Source: Nostoc sp. NIES-4103
GTDB taxonomy: Bacteria > Cyanobacteriota > Cyanobacteriia > Cyanobacteriales > Nostocaceae
Direction of reading: 5' to 3'
NCBI RefSeq assembly: GCF_002368335.1
Contig: NZ_AP018288.1
Span: 6,828,436 to 6,892,435 of the forward strand
DNA length: 64,000 bases
Shown here: positions 42,741 to 50,924 of the stretch, piece by piece
How positions within the stretch are numbered: position 1 is the first letter of the stretch
How the letters are laid out: each line of letters opens with the position of its first letter
Made by a program: the position numbers and the translations under genes
The notes under the pieces: model-generated
Databases searched by the model: none
What the model was told of the DNA's origin: nothing
Seen by the model: only the letters and a program-made list of their open reading frames with translations

Positions 42741-45452
42741 ATGACTTCTGCTGCTGAACTGCCAGCTAGTTCTGGCTCAACGCTTACATCACATATTGCC
42801 AAAGATACTCACACTAGCGATCCCCTGAAGACGGCTACAGGTGTGTATGTGGCGGTACATGGACACTTTTACCAGCCGCCACGGGAAAACCCTTATCTGG
42901 ACGCTATTGAACGTCAACCGAGTGCTGCACCTTTCCACGACTGGAACGAGCGGATTCACTGGGAATGCTATCGTCCGAATGCCTTTGCCAGGGTCTTAAA
43001 TGACCGGGGTGAAGTCGTAGGGATCGTGAATAATTACGAATATTTCAGCTTTAATATTGGGCCAACGCTGATGTCGTGGCTAGAACGTCACGATTTGGAG
43101 GTATATCAACGAATTTTGGAGGCAGACACCAAGAGTTGCCAACGCTTGCATGGTCACGGTAACGCGATCGCGCAAGTATACAATCACATCATCATGCCGC
43201 TGGCTAACGAACGGGACAAATACACCCAAATTCGCTGGGGTAAAGAAGACTTTCGTTCCCGCTTCGGGCGCGATCCCGAAGGCATGTGGCTAGCTGAAAC
43301 TGGTGTGGACTATGCAACCTTAGAAGCCCTCGTTGCCGAAGGAATTCGCTTTATTATCCTTGCACCATCTCAAGCACAACGTTGTCGTCCTTTCCCTAGT
43401 AAAAATGATCCCCAGCCACAATGGCACGAAGTCGGCGGCGCACAGATTGATCCCACCCGCCCCTATCGTTGCTATTTGCACCCCACACTCAGCACTGCAT
43501 CTTCACCTCTAAGTTCGATTAAGGAAGGGAGTGGGGATGTTAACGATTCTCGTCCTTATATAGATATATTCTTTTACGATGGCCCCATCTCGCGGGATAT
43601 GGGTTTTAGTGATGTTGTTTATAGTTCCAGTCATTTTGCAGGACGCATAGGTTCAGCAGTGCGTGGGGATCATCGTCCTGCACAGTTGATATCTGTGGCG
43701 ACAGATGGCGAAACCTTTGGACACCATAAAAAAGGCACCGAAAAAACTTTAGCCTACGCCTTTACACAGGAGTTTCCCCGCCACGGTTGGACAGTGACCA
43801 ACTTTGCTCATTACCTCAGCTTGAACCCACCCACTTGGGAAGTGGAATTAAAGCCAATCACAGCTTGGAGTTGCGCCCATGGTGTTGACAGATGGCAAGA
43901 TGACTGCGGCTGCGGTGGTGAAGGCAGTGTTTGGCATCAAAAATGGCGTCGTCCGCTGCGGACTGCTTTAAATTGGTTGCGGGATCAGCTAATTGATGTG
44001 TATGAGGAATATGGTAAGCAGTTTTTCCGCGATCCCTGGCAAGCAAGAGATGAATATATCCAAGTCATACGCGATCGCTCTTCTAGCAATGTTAGCCGTT
44101 TCCTGTCTCGCCATCAAACTCACAAACTGACGGCCGCCGAACAAGTAGATGCTTTGCGTCTATTGGAAATGCAACGTCACGGTTTGCTGATGTTCACTAG
44201 TTGCGGGTGGTTTTTTGAAGAACTTTCTCGTCCCGAAGGAACGCAGATTCTCCGCTACGCCGCCCGTGCTTTGGAATTGGCGGGAGATGTGGCAGGTGTA
44301 CAGTTGGAAAAAGGCTTCCTCAAACGTCTGGGTTTAGCTCCCAGTAATATTGATAGCTATAAGCATGGCGGGGAAATCTATAAACAACTGGTGTTGACTG
44401 CCCAAGTAGGCTTTAAGCAAGTTGCAGCCCATTATGCCATTACTTCGCTGTTTAACAATCACAAGCCAGCAGAAACGCGCAACTTCCTATCTGTAGATAC
44501 TAAGAATAAGCATCCTCAACCTTACCAAAAGCGAGTTTACTGCTACAGCGTGAATGAGTTAGATTATCAACTGCAACGCATGGGATCGCTGACTTTGGTT
44601 GTCGGGCATCTCAAGCTGGTGTCAGAAATTACCTGGGAAAGTGAACATTTAGTGTTTGCTGTGTTGCATTTGGGTGGTTGGGATTTCCACTGCTGCATTC
44701 AACAATTTACAGGACGACGTGACTACAGCCAATTGAAAGAAAAGCTGTTTGGGGCACTGCAACAGGCGAGTGCATCACATTCTATCTTGGTGATGACACA
44801 GCTATTTGGAGAAGAAAATTTCAGCCTGCAAAATCTGTTTGCTGAGGAACGCCACCGAATTATGCGGTTGATTAGTCAGGAAACATTGACACGATTAGAC
44901 CAACTGTATACTCAGGCGTACCGCGAAAACTACGGTGTACTGATGGCATTCCATCGGGATGGGCTAGCAGTACCCCAAGAGTTGCAGGTAGCAGCCGAAA
45001 TTGCTTTAGGTTATCGTTGCATGACAATATTGCGATCGCTTGAGCAAGACATCACCGAACCACAACTGTGTTGGAATCACCTTGTAGAATTAGAGGCGAT
45101 CGCTACTGAGGCGAAACATTTGCATTGTCGGCTGAATATTCCTGAAGGCAAGCAGATGTTAGAACAGTTGATTTTGCGATCGCTGTGGCAATTGTTGTAC
45201 GATGCTAATGGGAGTTTTCATGCAGATATCCAACTGTTGGATCGGTTGATTGATGTGGGATATCAGCTAAATCTCGGAATCTCTCTAGAGCGATCCCAAG
45301 AGCTATACTTCAGTTGTCTGCACACTCAAATTCTGCCTTTGTGTCTCACAACCCTTAGCAATGACGGAGATACTAATCAGTGTCGTCAGTTGTTAAAGTT
45401 GGGGCAAAAGCTAGCCATTGATGTGAGTGCAATTCTGAGTAAGTTGAATTAG
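42741..45452 (+). CDS. Glycoside hydrolase family 57 protein with DUF3536
   Basis: 903 residues. The N-terminal GH57 domain starts GVYVAVHGHFYQPPRENPYL, where the HxHFYQPxRENP signature is evident, and contains EGMWLAETGVDY near ~200, a likely catalytic Glu region. DUF3536 follows from ~ residue 430. Family members act on alpha-glucans (glycogen or amylose-like). A polar insert (~253-268, SSPLSSIKEGSGDVND) interrupts the catalytic domain. The gene is preceded by a long non-coding region and followed by a hairpin. The exact reaction is unknown. Confidence 0.87.
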   Translation: MTSAAELPASSGSTLTSHIAKDTHTSDPLKTATGVYVAVHGHFYQPPRENPYLDAIERQPSAAPFHDWNERIHWECYRPNAFARVLNDRGEVVGIVNNYEYFSFNIGPTLMSWLERHDLEVYQRILEADTKSCQRLHGHGNAIAQVYNHIIMPLANERDKYTQIRWGKEDFRSRFGRDPEGMWLAETGVDYATLEALVAEGIRFIILAPSQAQRCRPFPSKNDPQPQWHEVGGAQIDPTRPYRCYLHPTLSTASSPLSSIKEGSGDVNDSRPYIDIFFYDGPISRDMGFSDVVYSSSHFAGRIGSAVRGDHRPAQLISVATDGETFGHHKKGTEKTLAYAFTQEFPRHGWTVTNFAHYLSLNPPTWEVELKPITAWSCAHGVDRWQDDCGCGGEGSVWHQKWRRPLRTALNWLRDQLIDVYEEYGKQFFRDPWQARDEYIQVIRDRSSSNVSRFLSRHQTHKLTAAEQVDALRLLEMQRHGLLMFTSCGWFFEELSRPEGTQILRYAARALELAGDVAGVQLEKGFLKRLGLAPSNIDSYKHGGEIYKQLVLTAQVGFKQVAAHYAITSLFNNHKPAETRNFLSVDTKNKHPQPYQKRVYCYSVNELDYQLQRMGSLTLVVGHLKLVSEITWESEHLVFAVLHLGGWDFHCCIQQFTGRRDYSQLKEKLFGALQQASASHSILVMTQLFGEENFSLQNLFAEERHRIMRLISQETLTRLDQLYTQAYRENYGVLMAFHRDGLAVPQELQVAAEIALGYRCMTILRSLEQDITEPQLCWNHLVELEAIATEAKHLHCRLNIPEGKQMLEQLILRSLWQLLYDANGSFHADIQLLDRLIDVGYQLNLGISLERSQELYFSCLHTQILPLCLTTLSNDGDTNQCRQLLKLGQKLAIDVSAILSKLN

Positions 45453-45533
45453 GAGTGTCTTACCAACATGAAGACACTCATGTGTGCTGGTTCTCCCCGC
45501 CTTTGTCGGTATAGGGGGAATCAGCCTCAGACA

Positions 45534-45559
45534 GCCTTTGCGACGGTCGCCGCAAAGGC
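45534..45559 (+). terminator. Candidate terminator after GH57
   Basis: GCCTTTGCG and CGCAAAGGC form a nine-base stem around ACGGTCGC, followed by A-rich rather than T-rich sequence on the plus strand. It lies 82 bases after the GH57 stop. The remaining spacer holds AAATCCA repeats (~45643-45665). Confidence 0.45.
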
Positions 45560-45740
45560 ACAAAAAATGACTTTTGTAATAAAACCAATTTGAAAAATGA
45601 TAGCGACAGATGGATTTACAAAACCTAAATACAGAAGGCAATTCTAAATCCAAAATCCAAAATCCGTCTTGAAAAGCTTTGATCGGAGGTTTCCTTTGCT
45701 CAAACTTTTCGCAAAATCCAAAATGGTATAAGTCTATTAT

Positions 45741-45983
45741 TTAACCATGACGATGATTGCAATGATACGGATAAAGCCATTCACATTTAAAAAGCCCATG
45801 AGTATGGTTCTCTAAAAATGTGCCAGCGTGGTGGTTAGGCAATATGTTGATCCCGGCTCTAGTTTTGATTTCATACAACCAGGGAAACGCTGCTATTAAA
45901 ACAGCCATTGCAAAGAACAGGTAAAAAGCTATGGTTATGAGTTTGGCTAATCTTTGGGAATTGCTGTTGACGTTTTGAGACAT
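45741..45983 (-). CDS. Small membrane protein with His-rich tail, unknown function
   Basis: 80 residues. One transmembrane helix (~17-38, ITIAFYLFFAMAVLIAAFPW) is followed by a soluble tail with several His and Cys residues (NHHAGTFLENHTHGLFKCEW, then HCNHRHG). The family is not recognised. Composition and the helix make it likely to be real, but no clear ribosome-binding site precedes the ATG. It lies 30 bases downstream of the HNH nuclease gene on the same strand. Confidence 0.5.
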   Translation of the reverse strand: MSQNVNSNSQRLAKLITIAFYLFFAMAVLIAAFPWLYEIKTRAGINILPNHHAGTFLENHTHGLFKCEWLYPYHCNHRHG

Positions 45984-46013
45984 AGAGCTTACAGACTAAC
46001 AGTAAATGTTACC

Positions 46014-46259
46014 CTAACTCTGAAAATATCGCCGGAAGCGAGGGTCAGTTTTATCTGTCTTCTGTTGGTTACAAGTGAAGCAGAGAGTATGCAAGTTGCT
46101 GATATCGTTTTGACCGCCACGGGCCAGGGGAATGATATGGTCGATGGTAAGGTCAGTTTCTAAAGTTGTTTTACCACAGCTTTGGCATTGATATTTATCG
46201 CGTTGGAATACATATTTCCTGACTTCGGGAGGGATGCGAATTCGAGGAGTTTTAGTCAT
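46014..46259 (-). CDS. HNH endonuclease
   Basis: 81 residues consisting essentially of an HNH domain: a zinc-binding CxxC (YQCQSCG), the HNH core LTIDHIIPLARGGQNDISNL, and a second pair of cysteines (CFTC). Such stand-alone HNH proteins cut DNA, but their biological role varies. Its ATG lies 15 bases after the end of the frameshifted gene at 46275-46642 on the same strand. A remnant of a closely related start (MSKTSRICIYPEV against MTKTPRIRIPPEV here) is found at 50147-50197. Confidence 0.85.
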   Translation of the reverse strand: MTKTPRIRIPPEVRKYVFQRDKYQCQSCGKTTLETDLTIDHIIPLARGGQNDISNLHTLCFTCNQQKTDKTDPRFRRYFQS

Positions 46260-46274
46260 GAGTTTATCTAGGTG

Positions 46275-46642
46275 TTAAGCTAATCCATTCACTTCAGTTA
46301 TAGCAACACCATTACCAGCAAAGTAATTACCTAACGCAGCATAAATGGCTACTAAAAGTCCATTTTCTTTATTCTGCTCTATCTTAATTCCACATCTTGC
46401 TCAAAAACTAATATAAAATCATTGACAGTTTTTTTGTACTGAAAACCATAATCTAACAAAGCTTCCTTTAAAGTTTGCAATTCAGATTCTTTGAGGAGAT
46501 TTTTCTGAGGTTCTATCTCAATAGCTTCCTGATTGACTTTAAACTTGAAACAGTCTTTGAATTGCTCATAATTCCAGTTTAATTTTCTTGCTGCATTTAA
46601 CTCGATAGCAGCTAATGTTTTATCAAAATCCTTCGTAACCAT
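46275..46642 (-). pseudogene. Unknown gene interrupted by a probable one-base frameshift
   Basis: The intact frame encodes 87 residues (MVTKDFDKTLAAIELNAARK ... LVFEQDVELR, stop at 46379-46381). Just after it, another frame stays open to TAA at 46275 and reads IEQNKENGLLVAIYAALGNY then FAGNGVAITEVNGLA. Adding one A in GTGGAATTAAG would join the two into one ~120-residue protein (DVEIKIEQNKENG). The C-terminal part looks protein-like rather than random. It could be a true pseudogene or a sequencing error. The family is not recognised. The HNH gene follows after 15 bases. Confidence 0.55.
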
Positions 46643-46921
46643 AAATTTGTCTCTTGCATTGCCTTACCTAAATTTTAACAATCATACTCAATAAAAACTC
46701 AAGGTAACCGTTAATAAAGATTTAATAAGAAATACAAGTTAGCTTAAACCTGAAAAAATCAGTCTTTTGGTAAATGGTTAAAACAAACTAATAAAGTATT
46801 CCAGCAAAACTTACTACCCAGATCCCTGACTTCTTGAAGAAGACGGGGATTTAATGATAACGCTGTGTTATCTTAGTAATACTTGCAAAGTCAAGTGTTG
46901 AATCCTTGAGAGGAAATAACT

Positions 46922-47410
46922 ATCGTAGTCCAAAAGCAACAAATTAACTCGCAAATCAAGTCACCTCAAGTCTTCTTGATTGATCATGAAAATAACAATC
47001 GGGGTTTAATCGACACCTATGAAGCTCTACAGTTAGCCCAAAGTGTAGACCTTGACCTAGTTGTAGTCTCCGAAGGTAAAGAAGCTCCAGTAGCAAAGAT
47101 TCTCAACTATGGCAAGTTTCAGTATCAAAAGAAAAAACGCCAAGGACAGAGTGCTAGACCCACAGTAAAAGAAGTCCGGTTCCGTCCCAACGTGGGTATG
47201 GCTGATTATAATTTACGCATTGATCAAGCCCTTGGGTGGTTGAACAAAGGCGATTCAGTGAAATTTGCTATTCGTTTACGAGGTCGAGAACATCAATATC
47301 GTGAGCAAGCTGGAGAAATGCTAGAGCGCATCGTGACTGATCTTAGTAAAGTAGGTAAAGTCCAGTCGCTTGATAAACGCTCACTGATTGTTCAAATTAT
47401 GCCTGCGTAG
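46922..47410 (+). CDS. infC: Translation initiation factor IF-3, probable AUC start codon
   Basis: About 162 residues. The N-domain, linker and C-domain of IF-3 are all visible: QINSQIKSPQVFLIDHENNN, ILNYGKFQYQKKKRQ, and VKEVRFRPNVGMADY ... KFAIRLRGREHQY. The conserved INxxI...V-LID block lies upstream of the first conventional start (TTG 46976), so that start would delete it. Reading back in frame, AUC at 46922 lies eight bases after AGAGG (46910-46913), with ATA at 46916 too close to the site. infC of Escherichia coli starts with AUU and is autoregulated by IF-3 rejection of such codons; the same control is likely here. The chain is short against the usual ~175-180 residues. Confidence 0.85.
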   Translation: MVVQKQQINSQIKSPQVFLIDHENNNRGLIDTYEALQLAQSVDLDLVVVSEGKEAPVAKILNYGKFQYQKKKRQGQSARPTVKEVRFRPNVGMADYNLRIDQALGWLNKGDSVKFAIRLRGREHQYREQAGEMLERIVTDLSKVGKVQSLDKRSLIVQIMPA

Positions 47411-47469
47411 TATATCCTTAGTTAATATAAGTCTCTTTACTGAGCAATAGAAATCCTTAAGTAGTTTCA

Positions 47470-47557
47470 GGCTTACGTAACACTACACGATGTAGCGGCA
47501 ATTTATTAATTGCCGCTACTTGATAATGAGGATTTCAGCTATTGTTGGCGTAAGTGC
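47470..47557. repeat. Nested palindromic element (degenerate ACTTACG ends)
   Basis: Outer ends GGCTTACG (47470-47477) and CGTAAGTGC (47549-47557) are inverted. Inside is a perfect 12-base hairpin, GTAGCGGCAATT, loop TATT, AATTGCCGCTAC (47492-47519). It lies about 60 bases after infC. Related ends enclose different hairpins at 48194-48317 and 49968-50059. Confidence 0.6.
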
Positions 47558-47635
47558 TATCTAAAAAGTCAAAATTGTCTAGCTGTCGCCAGTAGTATTA
47601 GGACATCAACAGATGATAAAATCTAGACACAAAGC

Positions 47636-47678
47636 GAAAAGTCATGCATCGGCGGCTTCCGCCGATGCATGACTTTTC
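47636..47678. repeat. Perfect 20-base inverted repeat
   Basis: GAAAAGTCATGCATCGGCGG and CCGCCGATGCATGACTTTTC are separated by only CTT. The structure is one of the longest perfect hairpins in the window. It lies 225 bases after infC and 100 before trxA. A short STRR (CCCCAGT) follows at ~47701-47720. Confidence 0.9.
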
Positions 47679-47777
47679 AAGACAAATACTTTTCACCCAG
47701 TCACCAGTCCCCAGTCCCTAATCCCTAGCCATATCATTTGGTTACTGAAATTTTAGTTTGATACTGGAAAATAAATA

Positions 47778-48104
47778 ATGCCTACTGACATAGTTACTTA
47801 TGTTCAAGAAAGTGAATTTGATACTCTTTTAAGTAAAGAGAAAATTGTGGTTGTTGACTTTACTGCTACTTGGTGCGGTCCCTGTCGTATTGTTAGTCCG
47901 TTAATGGATCAACTTGCTAATGAATACAAAGATCGCGTTAAAGTTGTGAAAATAGACGTGGACAAGGACAAGCCAGTTTTCAAAAAATTCGGACTTCGCA
48001 GTATTCCAGCGGTGTTAATTTTTAAAGATGGTGAATTAGCACAAACAATCATAGGAGTTTCTCCTTATGAGGAGTTTAGCACCGCTGTTGAAAAGCTTCT
48101 TTAG
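47778..48104 (+). CDS. trxA: Thioredoxin
   Basis: 108 residues, the standard thioredoxin length. The active site WCGPC lies in VVDFTATWCGPCRIVSPLMD (~26-45), the cis-proline loop is RSIPAVLIF, and the fold ends normally. It is a general disulfide reductase of the cytosol. The ATA(A)TAATG context has no strong ribosome-binding site. The paralogue type (m, x or y) is not assigned. Confidence 0.93.
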   Translation: MPTDIVTYVQESEFDTLLSKEKIVVVDFTATWCGPCRIVSPLMDQLANEYKDRVKVVKIDVDKDKPVFKKFGLRSIPAVLIFKDGELAQTIIGVSPYEEFSTAVEKLL

Positions 48105-48193
48105 ATTATCAAAGCAAAGTGTTCAGAAAAATTCTGGCAAATTCGTAACAAAAGGTTTTTTGAGAACTTGTCGCTCAAGCAGCAATTTTACTA

Positions 48194-48317
48194 GCACTTA
48201 CGCAATGCGGTATATGTGATTGTGACCGAAACGCACTGTAGGGAAGCAATCTCAGCACTCAGGAGATTGCTTCCCTATTGCTCACTTCGGACGCTTTTTT
48301 GTCAAAATGCGTAAGTC
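48194..48317. repeat. Nested palindromic element, ACTTACGCA ends
   Basis: GCACTTACGCA (about 48194-48204) and TGCGTAAGTC (48308-48317) are inverted ends. The core includes a 15-base perfect hairpin, TAGGGAAGCAATCTC/GAGATTGCTTCCCTA (~48239-48279). The core sequence is unrelated to that of 47470-47557 or 49968-50059. It lies after trxA. Confidence 0.7.
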
Positions 48318-48391
48318 TTATTTACTTTTGTAACCCTTTATTAGCAAAAGCTTTAAACTTGCCGTAGCAAGTAGTGACAGTCTCGTTACTT

Positions 48392-48688
48392 CTAGGCTTG
48401 TTTGTCAGCAATCATCATGCTTTTCTGGATACTAGTTACACAAAAATTAATATGGGAGCGAATAGCTCGCTCATAAACTACAGTTTGCTCTGTACGTATT
48501 CCTACATTTTGATATATCAACTGAATTTTAGGAAATTCGCACCAGTACATTAAAAAAATGTCTTTAGCAGGAGTAGTAATTTCATAATTATTCTCTTGTT
48601 TTTTCTTTTTGAGTCTACAATTATTTAGTTGTAACTTCTGTCTAAATAATTGTTCAAATTCTGGAATTATATTTGAAGTAATATCCAT
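48392..48688 (-). CDS. Hypothetical protein
   Basis: 98 residues, not recognised. It has a mixed charged N-terminus with a lysine run (LKKKKQENN) and a central FLMYWCEFPKIQLIYQNVGI, suggesting a small alpha/beta fold. No signal or membrane segment is visible. No good ribosome-binding site is seen before the ATG (GTAGTAAAGTATG). Amino-acid composition is protein-like, but the call rests mainly on the open frame in an otherwise non-coding stretch. Confidence 0.45.
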   Translation of the reverse strand: MDITSNIIPEFEQLFRQKLQLNNCRLKKKKQENNYEITTPAKDIFLMYWCEFPKIQLIYQNVGIRTEQTVVYERAIRSHINFCVTSIQKSMMIADKQA

Positions 48689-48868
48689 ACTTTACTACAC
48701 GTAAAAACGTGTTACTAGGGCAAACATTATCTTGTGATGTTACTAAGGATGAAACTTTAGCTACCTTGGACTAAAGTTAGTGATCTCAAAGTTTTCAACT
48801 ATTTGGCACTTGATGCAACTTACTATAGCAACTTTCTTTGCCAAGATTACTTTAGTCACAAATATTAA

Positions 48869-49174
48869 TTAATAGAAGGCTTCTACATTGTGTCGGAAAG
48901 CAATTAAGGCGTGGTTACCTTGCTCTTGTTTCAGTGCCGAAAGGATACCATCAGATACTTCTAATGAAACGATGGTTTTGATTTCTATATTGGTGTTGTA
49001 GCCTGCTAAGTCCGACAAGCGTCTTCCGTGTCCGCCTTCACCTTGAACTTGATTAATGGTGTAACCACTGACATTATGGCTTTTCAGCAGCTTGACAATA
49101 CGGTCTTTCAATACCGTTTCACCAATAATGGTGATGAGGACAGCAGGTTTAACAGGACTGTCTGAGTTTGACAT
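48869..49174 (-). CDS. PII-like signalling protein
   Basis: 101 residues from the ATG at 49174 (GGA seven bases upstream; an upstream ATG at 49207 is also in frame). The fold pattern is PII/CutA-like: VLITIIGETVLKDRIVKLLKSHN, then GYTINQVQGEGGHGRR corresponding to the T-loop start, then EIKTIVSLEVSDGILSALKQ. It resembles the SbtB-type PII-like proteins rather than canonical GlnB. No bicarbonate transporter gene (sbtA) is adjacent. A nucleotide-responsive regulator is the probable role; the target is unknown. Confidence 0.7.
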   Translation of the reverse strand: MSNSDSPVKPAVLITIIGETVLKDRIVKLLKSHNVSGYTINQVQGEGGHGRRLSDLAGYNTNIEIKTIVSLEVSDGILSALKQEQGNHALIAFRHNVEAFY

Positions 49175-49341
49175 GGAGAATTCCAGAGATTGAATTTTGG
49201 CTGCCAAAGCTTAAGTTTTGGTCGCACTGCAACGTTCAAATTTTATCTTAAAAAGGCTCAAGCATTCTTGCCTGAGCCTTTTCCAAATGCAATTAATTTC
49301 CTGAATTAACAGGTTTGTTTAAAGAGGTAAATCTATGAAAC

Positions 49342-49647
49342 TTAATAGCGGTTACGTCCGCCACCGCCGTAGCTTCCACGATTACCACCAAATGAACCTC
49401 TTTCTTCTCTGGGTTTAGCTTTATTAACTTTGAGGTCACGTCCCATCCACTCAGCACCATTAAGTGCATCAATGGCAGCTGTTTCTTCAGCATCAGTTCC
49501 CATTTCCACAAAACCAAAGCCGCGCAAACGACCTGTTTCACGGTCAGTAGGAAGCTGAACCCGTTTTACAGAACCATATTCTGCAAACACAGCATTGAGA
49601 CTGTCTTCTGTAACTTCATAAGAAAGATTGCCTACATAAACTGACAT
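49342..49647 (-). CDS. RRM RNA-binding protein (cyanobacterial Rbp type)
   Basis: 101 residues: one RNA-recognition motif followed by a glycine-rich tail. RNP2 is SVYVGNLSYE (start of the protein), and RNP1 is LRGFGFVEM (~43-51). The tail is RGSFGGNRGSYGGGGRNRY. This is the classic cyanobacterial Rbp architecture, whose members are often cold-induced and have been linked to mRNA localisation at membranes. The gene stands alone. The region upstream (49648-49967) is long and unannotated, consistent with a regulated 5' untranslated region. Confidence 0.92.
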   Translation of the reverse strand: MSVYVGNLSYEVTEDSLNAVFAEYGSVKRVQLPTDRETGRLRGFGFVEMGTDAEETAAIDALNGAEWMGRDLKVNKAKPREERGSFGGNRGSYGGGGRNRY

Positions 49648-50146
49648 AGATTGTCTCCGAAATCATAAGTTTGTAGAGATTTAGGTTTCGGAGAAAAGTC
49701 TGTGAATACCAAAAGGAATGAGCCTGTCAATACTAAAAACAAACGCTGTCGCCGAATTAACTCTCACTTACCACCATGACACACTAGGCAATTATTAGGG
49801 GGAAAGTTACAAAAACCGTTATATAAAGTTATGAGAGCAACTGATAACTAAGTATAGGTAATGCTTGGAAAGTGCGATTCATTTCGTGCATTGAATCTTT
49901 GAAATGTAGATACAGTAAGCTTTTATAGATTAATTTACAGCTTTTTACACGTTTGTGAGCTTAAATCAGGACTTACGCATGGACTACGATTTTACGTCAT
50001 TACGAGCCAAGCGAAGTAATCGTAAAAGCTTAGTTTTTCGTCACGAGTGCGTAAGTCCTATAAATATCTATTAGACTCATTTTTTTGTGAAAAGCACATA
50101 ATACACTGCTGTGTGGTATCGTGCCTGATAGCAAAGCCATAACACA
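49648..50146. other. Upstream region of the RRM gene plus palindromic element
   Basis: Contains the leftward promoter or leader of the RRM gene and the nested palindromic element at 49968-50059. No gene was identified. The part just upstream of the RRM ATG (49648-49680) carries GGAGACAATC on the minus strand, a plausible ribosome-binding site. Confidence 0.5.
49968..50059. repeat. Nested palindromic element, perfect AGGACTTACGCA ends
   Basis: AGGACTTACGCA (49968-49979) and TGCGTAAGTCCT (50048-50059) are a perfect 12-base inverted pair. The core has an inner stem TTTTACG-TC-ATTAC versus GTAATCGTAAAA. Solo ends of the same type occur near 58370 (TGCGTAAGTCCTA) and 63053 (GACTTACGCGCA). Confidence 0.75.
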
Positions 50147-50197
50147 CTACTTAATATCTACTTCAGGATAGATGCAAATACGAGAAGTTTTACTCAT
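50147..50197 (-). pseudogene. Remnant of an HNH endonuclease start
   Basis: A 16-residue frame, MSKTSRICIYPEVDIK, closely matches the first residues of the HNH protein at 46014-46259 (MTKTPRIRIPPEVRK) and then stops. Its ATG overlaps the TGA of the KGK gene as ATGA, the hallmark of translational coupling, so a full HNH gene probably once followed the KGK gene. Confidence 0.55.
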
Positions 50198-50547
50198 GAG
50201 TCTTCTTCATGAATTATGCGACGTAGATCATCAAGAGGTGATTCGGGTTCAGTTGTACTTGGGTCATCAGGAATTAACTCTAGAGTAACTTTAATTCTTA
50301 ATTTTCCTTGCTGCCAGCCTTTTGAACCAATTTTTAAAATTTCACAGTCTAAACCATCACCTAGCAATTCCTGTATGTTGGGCGTTGGCAATTTTCTTTC
50401 TTGCAATGCTCCAGTAATTGTATTGATTACTCTGTGTGTAAATGCATAATTTACTGCTTCTCTAAATTTACCCAATTTAAACAGTTTATCCTTTGATGCA
50501 ACAACATCATCATCATTACATTCTTGCAAATACCAATTCTCTTCCAT
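50194..50547 (-). CDS. KGK domain-containing protein
   Basis: 117 residues from the ATG at 50547, which has GAGGT five bases upstream; the frame extends further upstream to 50637 but without a better start. The C-terminal part has the KGK signature (ILKIGSKGWQQGKLRI) of a cyanobacterial family of unknown function, preceded by LGDGLDCE. The tail is acidic and proline-rich. It overlaps the truncated HNH frame by four bases. Confidence 0.75.
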   Translation of the reverse strand: MEENWYLQECNDDDVVASKDKLFKLGKFREAVNYAFTHRVINTITGALQERKLPTPNIQELLGDGLDCEILKIGSKGWQQGKLRIKVTLELIPDDPSTTEPESPLDDLRRIIHEEDS

Positions 50548-50924
50548 ATCTACCTCTAGTGAAAAAATAATTAACAAAAAACATTCTAATTTTTCAGATT
50601 GGAATATATTTTTACACCACATAAATATTCCATTCATATCTAAAAAAACTTGTCATTAAACACATATTTTAAATCTACAGCTACGTTACAATCCTTCCCA
50701 AAACTTAAGTTATTGGGAAATGTCGGTCGGTTTAATAGTGTAACTGTTACAAAAATGCAGGTAATGACAAGTACTAAAAGCCTGGGGCTATAAAAACAAA
50801 GATATAGCAGTAGCCAGATGTATTAGGACAATATTTGCTCAAAGCCAAGAAGCAACTAGGTTTCCACTCAGTACTTAGCAGTAGAGACGATTCGCCGAAT
50901 CGTCTCTACTCAGCACTTTGCTTA
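50548..50924. other. Spacer between the dynamin gene end and the KGK start
   Basis: 377 bases with no gene: AT-rich leader of the KGK gene, a central unremarkable stretch, and the hairpin at 50881-50909 next to the dynamin stop codon. Confidence 0.55.
50881..50909 (-). terminator. GTAGAGACG-type hairpin after the dynamin gene
   Basis: GTAGAGACGATTCG and CGAATCGTCTCTAC form a perfect 14-base stem with a one-base centre, 16 bases beyond the dynamin stop. It shares its outer stem with the hairpin at 22545-22573. It probably ends the dynamin transcript, although no long T-run follows. Confidence 0.6.
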
